A stretch of DNA of 64,000 nt from Clitoria ternatea (taxonomy: Eukaryota; Streptophyta; Magnoliopsida; Fabales; Fabaceae). The notes under the pieces are model-generated. The model did no database searches and was not told the DNA's origin. It saw only the letters and a list, made by a program, of their open reading frames with translations. Below are positions 10,334 through 22,710 of this stretch, piece after piece; the stretch's first letter is position 1; each line of letters opens with the position of its first letter. The stretch lies in NCBI GenBank assembly GCA_037962975.1, contig CM075671.1:16353001-16417000 (forward strand), given 5' to 3'. The translations under genes were made by a program, and so were the position numbers.

Positions 10334-10891
10334 AGTTGTAGATATTTATGTTATTGAGCTATAGAAAGTGGAATCACATGAAAAGGATTTGCTTTACTCG
10401 TGTTATGACTGTTTTACTAACGTATGTTGCTGTTGGAAATGCTGAAATTTGCTTATAATGGTTATTATGGATAAAAATGATATTTTCCCTATGGGTAACA
10501 ATTTATTATTGAATTCTTGAGTGATTATGAAGTATTATGAATGTTGATGAGTGTCTAATGAGCATCATTCAGTTTGTGTATTTTGGTGGTGAATAATTAT
10601 GAATGATTAAATTAATATATATACATGAATGCCTTACGGTTATTGATATATGTGGTTGAAACAGTAAATCCATGATTCTGAAAATTATTATATGTGATAT
10701 GTCCTTTGAGGACTTGTGGTTTTCCAAGTGGTTTTGGAAATATTGATATATCGTGGTATGTTAAATGATAAAGAGAATTAAAGGCATTCATGCATCATAA
10801 GCATTTGGACGCACCATGGAATTTTAGGGGTTCCATGATTGCCTACCCTGGTGGGGGGTTACTCTATGATGAGTTAAAGCCCTATTTTTGT

Positions 10892-10993
10892 GATGTGTTG
10901 GTCATGGGGCTGTAGGGATCCATGACTGTATAAATTCCTACCGATGTGTTGGTCATGGGGCTGTAGGGATCCATGACTGTATTAATTCTTACC
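10892..10993. repeat. 51-bp tandem repeat, two copies (LTR1 of E)
   Basis: The unit begins GATGTGTTGGTCATGGGGCT and ends AATTCCTACC. LTR2 (13536-13688) and LTR3 (19267-19419) have three copies each. Confidence 0.93.
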
Positions 10994-11493
10994 GATGTCT
11001 CTATGAGACCTTTTACTGCAGTATTCCCACCAAACCAAATGGATCCAGCATGACATCATTTGTCTAATTAAAGACTTATTAAATATAAATGAACTTGTTT
11101 GGCATATTCATCATATCATTATGGTTTGTTGATTGTGTTTGTGCAATTTTATTTATTTTATATTTATTCTATATTCTGTCTCACTCTTACATTAATTTTT
11201 ACAGTGAATGCTACACAGAATGAAGAGTGATGCCATGAATGGAGTTTACGTGAATTATTGCTTGGAATTTGACTTTATTTTTAATTTGATGGGTTGTAAT
11301 AATATAATGTTTCATGTACTATATTTTTCTAAATCGTTTCCGCTATATAAATATTTCATGACTTTTATTATTCGCGACTAGTATGATAATAATCCGCGTT
11401 TATCAACTTCTACATGACTTATTACAAATTTCAAAAATGATTTTTAAAACGCGAAAAATTTATTCGGAAAAATTACACGGGACGTCACATTGG

Positions 11494-11505
11494 TTGTATC
11501 AAAGC
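11494..11505 (+). other. Degenerate tRNA-iMet primer site, first copy (E)
   Basis: TTGTATCAAAGC corresponds to the plant consensus TGGTATCAGAGC with two changes and lies just after the LTR1 end. The second copy at 14189-14200 is perfect. Confidence 0.8.
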
Positions 11506-11805
11506 ATTTTCAAAAATTCAGGACCAATTACTATGACATGTATTGATTCTTGATATACTATGTGAATTGTTTAATTATTTGTTTGATAATATATTACGTA
11601 TGTGCGATATGACTTGTGCCTGATTGATAAACTGCAAGTGATTTGTTTGATTACTAGCTTAATGATATGATAAATGTGTGTTATATGACTTATTGCTTAT
11701 CTGATAAATTGTAGAATACTTATAGTTACGTTATAATATTATATATATATATATATACGATATATTTTCCCTTAGAATTAGTATAAACCAAACCACAAAT
11801 GTAGG

Positions 11806-12236
11806 ATGGCAAGAAACAATTACGACGCTATGGCAGCCGCTCTCAACCGTTTGGCTGAGGCTTTGGAGAGGCAGAATCAACTAAGAAACACTGGAGGACT
11901 TCACGGACTAGATCACTTCCTAAAAAAAGGAAGTCATCGATAATCCAGAGGTAGCATACCTATGGATTAAGGAAATGGAATGCATTTTCGAGCCTTACCC
12001 CGTTCAGAATTTGAGAAGGAGGAGTATACCACCATACGATGATTGAGGAAGCAGAGTACTAGTGGACCCATGTTAGAATCAGGTTAACAACTGATGGACA
12101 CGCCATCATTTGGGAACGAATTCAAGACGAAATTTCTCGCCAAATATTTCTCTGAAGACATAAAGAGGCAGAAAGAGCAGGAATTCTTTAATTTTAAATG
12201 AGGTAATATGACAGTTGGGGAGTACACTTCTAAGTT
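11806..12236 (+). pseudogene. Element E gag fragment, first copy
   Basis: The ATG opens MARNNYDAMAAALNRLAEAL followed by GGLHGLDHFL, the usual start of Del/Tekay-type Gag. Later pieces such as AYLWIKEMECIFEPYP are visible in other frames, so the gene is broken by several frameshifts. It stops abruptly at 12235-12238, where gag sequence (TCTAAG TTTG) is fused to the middle of an LTR (TTTG TGTTATG). The second copy (14503 on) differs at only a handful of positions over the shared 430 bases and continues past this point. No function is expected. Confidence 0.82.
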
Positions 12237-14184
12237 TGTGTTATGAGTAATTTAGAACTGGTCTCATGCCAAAATTATTTTTGTAGATCCAGAAACACTG
12301 AATATACTAACATATGTACGTTTTGTTACTTTCTTTGAGATAGTTTAGTATACTATGAATTTGTGATATTTCTGTTTGGATTTGGAATTTTTGGTCTTCA
12401 TAAAAATTATAGATAATGGAATTATTGAAACATAGAACTTGGCCTCATTCAAAAATTATTTTTATACTATGAGTTATAGCTAATTTACTAAATATTGTCA
12501 AACCAGTAAATTTTCCAGCAATTGGTGATAATGAAAAATGATAATCTATTGACTATTATGTGATTATGTGATGTTTCTGTTTGGAATTTGAAATTATGGT
12601 CTTCATGAAAGTTGTAGATATTTATGTTAGGGATCTATAGAAAGTGGTTTTGAGTTAAAAATATTCTTTTAGCTCTAGATATGCTCAAAATATAGAAGTA
12701 TGTTCATGATGAAAATCTGTTAACTATAAAATCCGAATCTTATTTTTAAAACTGGGAATTTTGTGGTGAGAATTAGTGGTTGGTGCCTTCATGAAAGTTG
12801 TAGATATTTGTGTTAAGAATAATTTAGAACTGGTTTCATGCCAAAATTGTTTTTGTAGCTCCAGAAACGTTGAAAATACTAACCTGTGTACGTTTTAAAA
12901 ATCCTCTTTGAGGCAGTTTTGTATTCTGTGAATAAGTGATGTTTATGTTTAGAATTTGAATTTATGGTCTTCATGAAAGTTGTAGATATTTATGTTATTG
13001 AGCTATAGAAAGTGGAATCACATGAAAAGGATTTGATTTACTCATGTTATGACTGTTTTACTAACGTATGTTGCTGTTGGAAATGCTGAAATTTGCTTAT
13101 AATGGTTATTATGGATAAAAATGATATTTTCCCTATGGGTAACAATTTATTATTGAATTCTTGAGTGATTATGAAGTATTATGAATGTTGATGAGTGTCT
13201 AATGAGCATCATTCAGTTTGTGTATTTTGGTGGTGAATAATTATGAATGATTAAATTAATATATATACATGAATGCCTTACGGTTATTGATATATGTGGT
13301 TGAAACAGTAAATCCATGATTCTAAAAATTATTATATGTGATATGTCCTTTGAGGACTTATGGTTTTCCAAGTGGTTTTGGAAATATTGATATATCATGG
13401 TATGTTAAATGATAAAGAGAATTAAAGGCATTCATGCATCATAAGCATTTGGACGCACCATGGAATTTTAGGGGTTCCATGATTGCCTACCCTGGTAGGG
13501 GGTTACTCTATGATGAGTTAAACCCCTATTTTTGTGATGTGTTGGTCATGGGGCTGTAGGGATCCATGACTGTATAAATTCCTACCGATGTGTTGGTCAT
13601 GGGGCTGTAGGGATCCATGACTGTATAAATTCCTACCGATGTGTTGGTCATGGGGCTGTAGGGATCCATGACTGTATTAATTCCTACCGATGTCTCTATG
13701 AGACCTTTTACTGCAGTATTCCCACCAAACCAAATGGATCCAGCATGACATCATTTGTCTAATTAAAGACTTATTAAATATAAATGAACTTGTTTGGCAT
13801 ATTCATCATATCATTATGGTTTGTTGATTGTGTTTGTGCAATTTTATTTATTTTATATTTATTCTATATTCTGTCTCACTCTTACATTAATTTTTACAGT
13901 GAATGCTACACAGAATGAAGAGTGATTCCATGAATGGAGTTTACGTGAATTATTGCTTGGAATTTGACTTTATTTTTAATTTGATGGGTTGTAATAATAT
14001 AATGTTTCATGTACTATATTTTTCTAAATCGTTTCCGCTATATAAATATTTCATGACTTTTATTATTCGCGACTAGTATGATAATAATTCGCGTTTATCA
14101 ACTTCTACATGACTTATTACAAATTTCAAAAATGATTTTTAAAACGCGAAAAATTTATTCGAAAAAATTACACAGGACGTCACA
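12235..14184 (+). repeat. LTR2 of element E, lacking its 5' 1.46 kb
   Basis: Corresponds to 9591-11489 of LTR1 with one extra 51-bp unit, and ends GTCACA. Its left edge is a clean fusion with gag through a shared TTTG. Its single-base differences are mostly private to it; several bases it shares with LTR3 but not LTR1 look like changes private to LTR1. Confidence 0.9.
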
Positions 14185-14188
14185 TTGG

Positions 14189-14200
14189 TGGTATCAGAGC
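14189..14200 (+). other. tRNA-iMet primer site, second copy (E)
   Basis: TGGTATCAGAGC, a perfect match to the usual plant initiator-Met primer site, four bases after the LTR2 end. It shows that the middle block is a true LTR-to-internal junction. Confidence 0.88.
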
Positions 14201-14502
14201 ATTTTCAAAAATTCAGGACCAATTACTATGACATGTATTGATTCTTGATATACTATGTGAATTGTTTAATTATTTGTTTGATAATATGTTACGTATATGC
14301 TATATGACTTGTGCCTAATTGATAAACTGCAAGTGATTTGTTTGATTACTAGCTTAATGATATGATAAATGTGTGTTATATGACTTATTGCTTATCTGAT
14401 AAATTGTAGAATACTTATAGTTACGTTATAATATTATATATATATATATATATACGATATATTTTCCCTTAGAATTAGTATAAACCAAACCACAAATGTA
14501 GG

Positions 14503-14995
14503 ATGGCAAGAAACAATAACGACGCTATGGCAGCCGCTCTCAACCGTTTGGCTGAGGCTTTGGAGAGGCAGAATCAACTAAGAAACACTGGAGGACTTCA
14601 CGGACTAGATCACTTCCTAAAAAAAGGAAGTCATCGATAATCCAGAGGTAGCATACCTATGGATTAAGGAAATGGAATGCATTTTCGAGCCTTACCCCGT
14701 TCAGAATTTGAGAAGGAGGAGTATACCACCATACGATGATTGAGGAAGCAGAGTACTAGTGGACCCATGTTAGAATCAGGTTAACAACTGATGGACACGC
14801 CATCACTTGGGAACGAATTCAAGATGGAATTTCTCGCCAAATATTTCTCTGAAGACATAAAGAGGCAGAAAGAGCAGGAATTCTTTAATTTGAAATGAGG
14901 TAATATGACAGTTGGGGAGTACGCTTCTAAGTTTGATGAATTGGCCAAATGTCCCTACTACACCCAAATGGGAAAAGCGTTGAGATGCGCAAAAA
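14503..14995 (+). pseudogene. Element E gag fragment, second copy
   Basis: Same start as the first copy (MARNN.DAMAAALNRLAEAL). It runs further, through a segment readable in pieces as VGEYASKFDELAKCPYYT and a RCAKFEGGL-like block, so it reaches the middle of the normal Gag domain. Frameshifts and stops are frequent (for example TAA soon after GGLHGLDHFLKK). After about 14995 the homology to gag ends and nothing resembling protease, RT or integrase follows, so the element depended on other copies for movement. Confidence 0.8.
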
Positions 14996-16490
14996 TTTGA
15001 AGGAGGGCTACGATAGAAAATCCGTTAAATATTATTGGGACTAGAGTTAAAATTATACCCAGTTAGAAAATGGGTGTCAGACCAAGTATCTTCGAATTGA
15101 GATGCCATTGGTCAGGGCTATTAAGAATATTATTAGGAATCCAAATCTATATTCGGAATAATTTTTGGATTTAGTATTAAGCCCGAACGGGAATCCTATT
15201 TGTTATAAAACGGGAAATATTTTAATGATGGACCGAGACATAACTTTTTTCCCTTTTCCTCTCCCTCATTTTTGTCACTTCTTCCTCCTCTACACAAACT
15301 CTCTTTTCTCCTCTTCTTCTACAAAGCTCACCATTTTATGAATCTCCTTCCATACCCAACCAACCATGCCTTCTTTTTATTCGTTTTGGAGAATGATTCA
15401 GATGCTTGGAAGCTCTCTATTCTCCCATAATATTCGTATACATGTTAGGGTTTTGGGATAGCTTGGGGCTTGAGGTAAACTTCTCTACTCTTTTGTTGTT
15501 TTGGCCCTAGGTTTTGGTTTCTAAATGGTTAGGAGAGTGTCTTATGAATGGATTTAGAAATAAGAACCATTTTCATGTAAAACCCAAAGGTGGGATATGA
15601 TTTATGTGTTTTTTGGTTAGGTGTGAAGTAGTATACAAAAGTTTTAAGATTAGAGATGGAAGATGATGATTGTTAATGGTGATTATTGATTTTAGTGAAA
15701 TCATAACTCTAGAATTTGGGGGAAATAAGTAATAAGGTTATGAAATGATTTTTAGTGAAAACCCCTAGTAATGAGTGTGTAGGTGTTATTAATAATGGAG
15801 GTTGGTGGTTATTAGAAATGGTTATTTAGTTTTGATAAAGAACCCTAAGTGTTGTGATTTGGGGAATTTAGTTAAATTGAAGATTTCTGATGACTTTGAA
15901 TACTCTAGAATGATTATATAAAGAGGAAATGAATGTTTGAAGCATTAGTGTTCAATATTGAGGATTGGGAGAAAAGTGTATATGAATATGTGTATGGTTG
16001 GGGGAATTAATTTAGGTTGCTGATGTTTATGATGATGTTAAAAATGGTTGTAAGCCATTGATAGTGGATTAGGGAAATAGATACTTAAATTGATGAATGG
16101 ATATGCCATTTTGAAATAGTTGAATTGGTAATGGTCTTAGACGGATCCGATAGGTTTATAATGAGTTCGAATAGATTTTTGATGATGATTGAATGATTCA
16201 TGTGATGATTTGGAGGTATTAAGGCTAAGGGACATAGTATTGTTGTTGTTAGGTGTGGTTAGCCATTTTAGATTTAAGGAATCTAGGTCTTGGGAAAGGA
16301 ATTCCCGAAGCCTAACATGGACGTGTAAATTGAATATAGACAAGTTTAGGACTTGATAATGAGTTTTGGGGGATGATGTCTTATGATGGTATAATAATAT
16401 CATGAATATGTATAGTTGTGATAAGATTGTGTTCCGAATGATGGTGCGGAATGATTTCAGCTTTGAAATTTTGAGGACGAAATTTTTATT
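14996..16490 (+). other. Non-coding internal segment of E with promoter-like start
   Basis: This 1.5 kb replaces pol. It has a TATAAAA box (15204-15210) followed by a pyrimidine-rich stretch (15240-15330) like a plant 5' leader, then AT-rich sequence without ORFs on the plus strand. The last 30 bases (TTGAGGACGAAATTTTTATT) match the usual end of a chromovirus pol just before the polypurine tract. The origin of the middle part is unknown: it could be captured host DNA or an LTR fragment. A 124-codon minus-strand ORF across its right end is judged a chance frame. Confidence 0.5.
15204..15210 (+). promoter_or_regulatory. TATA-like box in the internal segment of E
   Basis: TATAAAA about 35-45 bp upstream of a long pyrimidine-rich leader. 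Position and composition only. Confidence 0.35.
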
Positions 16491-16500
16491 AGGGTGGGAG
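16491..16500 (+). other. Polypurine tract of E
   Basis: AGGGTGGGAG immediately before LTR3, after a pol-end remnant; this is the standard plus-strand primer position. Confidence 0.75.
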
Positions 16501-16503
16501 AAT

Positions 16504-19500
16504 TGTAACATCCCAAAAATTTCAATCTCATGTGTAATTATTTTTAATCTAGGTCATTATTAATATTATCCATTTTATCTCAACTTTCTACATAAATTTT
16601 TGGTTAGGACAACATCTTCGATTTAACCTTTTACCATGATAAATAATTTTAACTTTATACCTTAGGTAAAAGTTAATCAAGTAACTTATTACCTATTTCC
16701 TTAGTTATTAATTCCTTTGGTTTTTCCAATTACTCTCATCAAATTGCCACATACTCCACTCAACATGCGTCATCTTGTACACATTTTAATTATTAGTTAG
16801 AGTCCGAATTTGGAAATGTGGTTAACTACAAAGTTGTTCCTCTTTTTCTTATCTTTCCAACAAGACCAAATTTGTTAAATTCCATTAAGATATGAGAGAG
16901 ATATGCCCAAAATACCGAAGCAGTGTCAGAATTGATATTTTACTTCAATCATATCATATTGTACATATTTTATTACCTTGTTAGAGTCTGAATTTGAAAC
17001 AGTGGTAAACTACAAAGTTGTTCCTCGTTGTCTTAGATTTCCAACAAGACCACATTTGTTAAAATCCATTAAGATATGAGAGAGATATGCTAAAAATACC
17101 AAAACAGTGTCAAAGTTGATATTTACTTCAATCATACAAGCTACATTATGTAGGCTGCGGAAATGGTCAACAATCCAGCTCATTTTTCTCACCTAAAATC
17201 TCCATTATCACCATAATTCATGCACCTAACATCCCACTACAATCCCATTATGAAAATCTTGTCCCCCACTTGTCATTTGCATCATTAAATCAACACTACA
17301 TCTTGTTCCCAAGTCTGAATTCTTAGAACAAGCTAAAGTTAGTGAAGTCTCTCTCTTATTTTCTTTCACTTTCTCCATCAATTTCACTCTTGATCTGAAG
17401 CTAGGACAATAATACAACATTTTCAACCACTCTAGGATCCTCCATCAAGGTAAGAGGGGATAGGGTTGTGAATAATTATGAAATGGGTAGAATTGTATGC
17501 TGTCCTAGGATTCCAGTTTTATTTTCGTATCTTGTTGCTCAGTTTTGAGATTGAAAACGTGTGATTTTGATTCTGACTTCTTCATGAAAGATGTATATCT
17601 TTTTGTTTTGTGAACTTTTAGACCTGAATCAACTTATTTGGATATGTATAGAAAAAGTTATAGCCAAAATACTACAGCATGTCAGAGTGGAATATTTACC
17701 CTATGTTTTTTGTATATATTAAAATTCTGGGACTTATACATGCATAATCAGCCTTTGATGTCTTCATAAAAGTTGTAGATATTTGTGTTGTGGATCTTTA
17801 GAAAGTGGTTTCAAGTCAAAATTATTTTTGTAGCTCTAGTTATACCTAAAATACAGAAGTATGTTCATGCTAAAAATCTGCTAACGTGAATCACTGTTTG
17901 TATTTTTAAAACTGGGAATTTTGTGATGAGAATTAGTATTTAGTATCTTCATAAAAGTTTTAGATATTTGTGTTATGAGTAATTTAGAACTGGTCTCATG
18001 CCAAAATTATTTTTGTAGATCCAGAAACACTGAATATACTAACATATGTACGTTTTGTTACTTTCTTTGAGATAGTTTAGTATACTATGAATTTGTGATA
18101 TTTCTGTTTGGATTTGGAATTTTTGGTCTTCATAAAAATTATAGATAATGGAATTATTGAAACATAGAACTTGGCCTCATTCAAAAATTATTTTTATACT
18201 ATGAGTTATAGCTAATTTACTAAATATTGTCAAACCAGTAAATTTTCCAGCAATTGGTGATAATGAAAAATGATAATCTATTGACTATTATGTGATTATG
18301 TGATGTTTCTGTTTGGAATTTGAAATTATGGTCTTCATGAAAGTTGTAGATATTTATGTTAGGGATCTATAGAAAGTGGTTTTGAGTTAAAAATATTCTT
18401 GTAGCTCTAGATATGCTCAAAATATAGAAGTATGTTCATGATGAAAATCTGTTAACTATAAAATCCGAACCTTATTTTTAAAACTGGGAATTTTGTGGTG
18501 AGAATTAGTGGTTGGTGCCTTCATGAAAGTTGTAGATATTTGTGTTAAGAATAATTTAGAACTGTTTCATGCCAAAATTGTTTTTGTAGCTCCAGAAACG
18601 TTGAAAATACTAACCTGTGTACGTTTTAAAAATCCTCTTTGAGGCAGTTTTGTATTCTGTGAATAAGTAATGTTTCTGTTTAGAATTTGAATTTATGGTC
18701 TTCATGAAAGTTGTAGATATTTATGTTATTGAGCTATAGAAAGTGGAATCACATGAAAAGGATTTGATTTACTCATGTTATGACTGTTTTACTAACGTAT
18801 GTTGCTGTTGGAAATGCTGAAATTTGCTTATAATGGTTATTATGGATAAAAATGATATTTTCCCTATGGGTAACAATTTATTATTGAATTCTTGAGTGAT
18901 TATGAAGTATTATGAATGTTGATGAGTGTCTAATGAGCATCATTCAGTTTGTGTATTTTGGTGGTGAATAATTATGAATGATTAAATTAATATATATACA
19001 TGAATGCCTTACGGTTATTGATATATGTGGTTGAAACAGTAAATCCATGATTCTGAAAATTATTATATGTGATATGTCCTTTGAGGACTTGTGGTTTTCC
19101 AAGTGGTTTTGGAAATATTGATATATCATGGTATGTTAAATGATAAAGAGAATTAAAGGCATTCATGCATCATAAGCATTTGGACGCACCATGGAATTTT
19201 AGGGGTTCCATGATTGCCTACCCTGGTGGGGGGTTACTCTATGATGAGTTAAAGCCCTATTTTTGTGATGTGTTGGTCATGGGGCTGTAGAGATCCATGA
19301 CTGTATAAATTCCTACCGATGTGTTGGTCATGGGGCTGTAGGGATCCATGACTGTATAAATTCCTACCGATGTGTTGGTCATGGGGCTGTAGGGATCCAT
19401 GACTGTATTAATTCCTACCGATGTCTCTATAAGACCTTTTACTGCAGTATTCCCACCAAACCAAATGGATCCAGCATGACATCATTTGTCTAATTAAAGA

Positions 19501-19915
19501 CTTATTAAATATAAATGAACTTGTTTGGCATATTCATCATATCATTATGGTTTGTTGATTGTGTTTGTGCAATTTTATTTATTTTATATTTATTCTATAT
19601 TCTGTCTCACTCTTACATTAATTTTTACAGTGAATGCTACACAGAATGAAGAGTGATGCCATGAATGGAGTTTACGTGAATTATTGCTTGGAATTTGACT
19701 TTATTTTTAATTTGATGGGTTGTAATAATATAATGTTTCATGTACTATATTTTTCTAAATCGTTTCCGCTATATAAATATTTCATGACTTTTATTATTCG
19801 CGACTAGTATGATAATAATCCGCGTTTATCAACTTCTACATGACTTATTACAAATTTCAAAAATGATTTTTAAAACGCGAAAAATTTATTCAGAAAAATT
19901 ACACGGGACGTCATA
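16504..19915 (+). repeat. LTR3 (3' LTR) of element E, about 3.41 kb
   Basis: Starts TGTAACATCCC as in LTR1 and ends GACGTCATA, where CACA is expected; a C-to-T change or a junction slip explains this. It carries the same 185-bp array and three 51-bp units (19267-19419). Confidence 0.9.
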
Positions 19916-21240
19916 GTATCTGGTTCTACCCCGAATAAGCATCCATGAAAGACAGGTACTGGTAACCAGAAGAATCATCCACCATTCGATCGATGTTGGG
20001 GAGAGGATAAGGATCCTTGGGGCAACAATGGTTCAAGTCTATATAATCTGTACACATTCTCCATTTACCGTTGGCCTTCTGAACCATCACCACATTAGAG
20101 AGCCAGAAAGAGTACCTTACTTCCCTAATGAATCTGGCCTTTAACAGTTCTTTTATCTGCTCATAAGCCGATCTCTGTTTTTCGGGGCCCAGCCTTCTCT
20201 TCTTTTGGGCTACCAGTCTCGTCTCAGGATAGATGGATAACTTATGACAATAGAAATTAGGGTCCATCCCAGGCATATCCGCAGCAGTCTATACAAACAA
20301 GTCCTTAAACTGTGAAGAAGCACAAACAGACGCTGTTCCATCACAGTTTCTAACTTATTGTTGATATACGTGATCTTTTCTGGGGAATCTCCCAACACAA
20401 TGTCTTTGGAACCTTCTTCCGGCGTGGGCTTGGAAGGGTTGTAAGGATCAATCTTCAGCTCCGCCCTGGGATCAAGGTCAATCAGACTAACGAATCTCGC
20501 CGCTATTCCTCCATCATTTAGCTTCCTTTTCTTATTGACCGCTTCTAACTTCACCATATTTAGGCTCAGGTTATAACAGTACCTGGCCATTTCTTGATCA
20601 CCTCGGAGGGAAGACACCTGGTTGTCCTTATCAATGAACTTGATAAGAAAGTATGGCATGGACACAATTGCTTCCATAGCGTTCAAAATAGGGCGACCTA
20701 TGATGCCATTGTAGGGTGACTCTACATCAATCACCAGCACTCTGGACTTCACTGTCCTAGCTCCGGGCTCACCTTCGAAGGACACAAGGGTGTCAAGATA
20801 TCCCTTGGTAGGTTGTTTCACTCCATTAAAAGTTATGAGCTCCTGTGTACAAGGTTGTAAGTCCGAGTTATTGAAACTCATTCTTTTAGAGCAATTATAA
20901 AAAATAACATCACAGGACCCTTGATCGACAAGGATCCTCTTGACGTCCTTGTTTATAATCAGAGCGACTATGACCAGAGCATCATCGCCCCCAGGGATAG
21001 TTAGGCCAAAATCTTTATCTGAGAACGACACCACTGGTGCCACCACACCGTCTTTAAAAGGGCGGTTGTCCCTGGGTTTCCCTTGAACAGATAGAATCAT
21101 CTGATGATGATTCTTCCAGGCTGTGATCGAAGATCCGCCTCCAGCAAAGCCTTTAGCAATCATATCAATCAACTCACGCTGACCTTGCCTTTGCTGCTGG
21201 TGCATGTCGTCCTTCTGAGCGCTCTTGCTGATAACAACGT
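19916..21240 (-). pseudogene. Protease and N-terminal RT of element D
   Basis: On the minus strand, 21205-20210 is open and holds the protease: VDQGSCDVIFYNCSKRM, then GYLDTLVSFEGEPGARTVKSR and YNGIIGRPILNAMEAIV. The expected D-x-G-S-S motif has one serine codon fewer than in element A. Soon after ITYINNKLETVMEQRLF the frame shifts, and RT continues from 20276 (PGMDPNFYCHKLSIYP, VQKANGKWRMCTDYIDLN, CCPKDPYPLPNID, YQYLSFMDAYSG). An in-frame TAG follows YSG, and the domain is then cut by element E at 19916. The rest of RT resumes at 8127. The region is non-functional. Confidence 0.87.
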
Positions 21241-22665
21241 CTTTCTGCTTCTCAGCGGCAGTGTATCTCTTGAGTGGAGTGCGAATATTATCACCTTCAT
21301 CGTCATGGTCACCACTCGCTTCTCCATCCGCTCTGGCTCATCTAAGGATTTCTCCTTAAAGAGGTATTGCTTTAACTTTCCCTCTCGAATGAGGGTCTCC
21401 ACCGTATTCTTCAAAGCCTTACACTCATCAGTGGAGTAGCCAACTTGCTCATGGAAACCGCAATACTTACGCGGATTCCCAGGCTTCTTCAATGGAGCTG
21501 GTCTCCTAATCCCATACACGTTAAGTGTAGGCCATCCGACCTCCCTCAAGATCTGGGAGTGCTTAGCGTTCAGTGGTGCATAGTTGCTGAATGAAGCCAT
21601 TCGCCTTTCCTGCTATTGGGGTCGAGGGCCCCTAAAATCATCCCTCTGGAAGTGCCTATTCAGCCTCACCCTCTCCTTATCCCTCTGTGGTTGGGGTGGG
21701 GGAATTCGGTGGTTTAACCCGAGCCGATATGGCTTCCAGATGTATCTCTATACCCACATACTTTGAAGCCTTCCTCCAGAATTCTTCAAACGTCATCGGA
21801 GGACTCTTTGCCAAAGACAGGGAAAAGGCTGATCCAGGCTAAAGGGCCTCAATGATGATATGCAACTGAATGGCCTCTGTGAGATTAGGCACCATAGCTA
21901 CCTCCTTGTAAAACCTCTTCAGAAACTCCTTAAGAGTTTCGCTCTCCTCTTGCCTGATCTGGGCCAAAGTATAAGATGTCATGGGGACATCCCTGAAAAT
22001 GACAAAGTGATTCTAGAAAGCTGCTGCCATCTCCTCCCAGGAGTTTATTGATCCTGAGGGTAGACCCTTGAACCAGCTAAGGGCTTCCTCCACTAAGGTA
22101 CGTGGGAACATCCTGCACATCACATCTTCATCAGCTCCCAAGTACATAGCCTCATACATGTAAGCATCAAGATGCTTAGTGGGGTCAGTTTCTCCATTAT
22201 ACTTCTCAATGGAGAGTGGTTGAGTCGTCTGTAAATGCCTGGGAATAGGCACGCTCATGAGTCTCCTAGAAAAGGGGACGTTGAGCGGATACGCTCTAGA
22301 GTCGCTACCATTGACTCCTTTTTCCTTCCACTAACTCTATCACCTGAGTCTTGGGTCTGCTCTCTCTCCTCATTTGTGGGGATCTTCAAATACTGGAGAG
22401 TCACAGACTTCTCTCTTCTAGTGGTGTGGTAAGTCTCCTCAGCCTGAGACACCACCTTCTCTTCCATCTGTCGCCTTTCCTTCCTTAGCTCCGCGAGCTC
22501 CTCTCTGAGCTGCCTTATGATCTTATCACGAGGATCTGAAACCACTGCAAGTATCACCCTCCTCGAGTTTCCTCCAGGAGACTCAAAGAAAAGTCTCCTA
22601 TTAATGTGTTGGTTAGTCACATCCTCCACATGACCCTCAACAAACTCACGTCCATTACCCTCCAT
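21241..22665 (-). pseudogene. Gag of Tat element D (broken)
   Basis: The start codon is at 22665, 45 bp after the primer site. The product is a close relative of element A Gag: an N-terminal charged part (DPRDKIIRQLREELAELRKE), the gag domain (RHLQTTQPLSIEKYNGETDP, CRMFPRTLVEEALSWFKGLP) and the zinc-binding-like motif YCGFHEQVGYSTDEC near 21450, where a histidine is replaced by tyrosine. A frameshift near 22290 and in-frame stops at about 22012, 21842 and 21600-21700 break it. The downstream protease frame overlaps the damaged end. Confidence 0.85.
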
Positions 22666-22710
22666 AGATGACTACTGTACCTTTACAGAAAATGGGAATA
22701 ACTTTAACGG

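Larger units (their letters stand above)
8128..11489 (+). repeat. LTR1 of element E (about 3.36 kb)
   Basis: Starts TGTAACATCCC and ends GTCACA immediately before a tRNA-iMet-like primer site. Copies at 12235-14184 (partial) and 16504-19915 are about 97-98% alike by eye. It contains seven diverged units of about 185 bp (9205-10333) and two copies of a 51-bp repeat (10892-10993). The short ORFs inside it are repeated identically in LTR3 and are not genes. Confidence 0.9.
8128..19915 (+). mobile_element. Del/Tekay-type gag-only LTR element E with three LTR blocks
   Basis: LTRs start TGTAACATCCC and end GACGTCACA. Layout: LTR1 8128-11489, primer site and broken gag (to about 12236), an LTR block lacking its first 1.46 kb (12235-14184), a second primer site and gag, a 1.5 kb non-coding segment, a polypurine tract, then LTR3 16504-19915. 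No protease, RT or integrase is present. The element sits inside the RT gene of D. Candidate target duplications are ATATT (8123-8127) and GTATC (19916-19920): three of five bases match and both mismatches are transitions, so this is tentative. The last bases of LTR3 read TCATA rather than TCACA. Confidence 0.87.

Noticed and set aside
16137..16511. 124-codon minus-strand ORF over the polypurine tract of E
   Set aside because: It spans the pol-end remnant and runs into the LTR start, has low-complexity Asn/Ser composition and matches no family.
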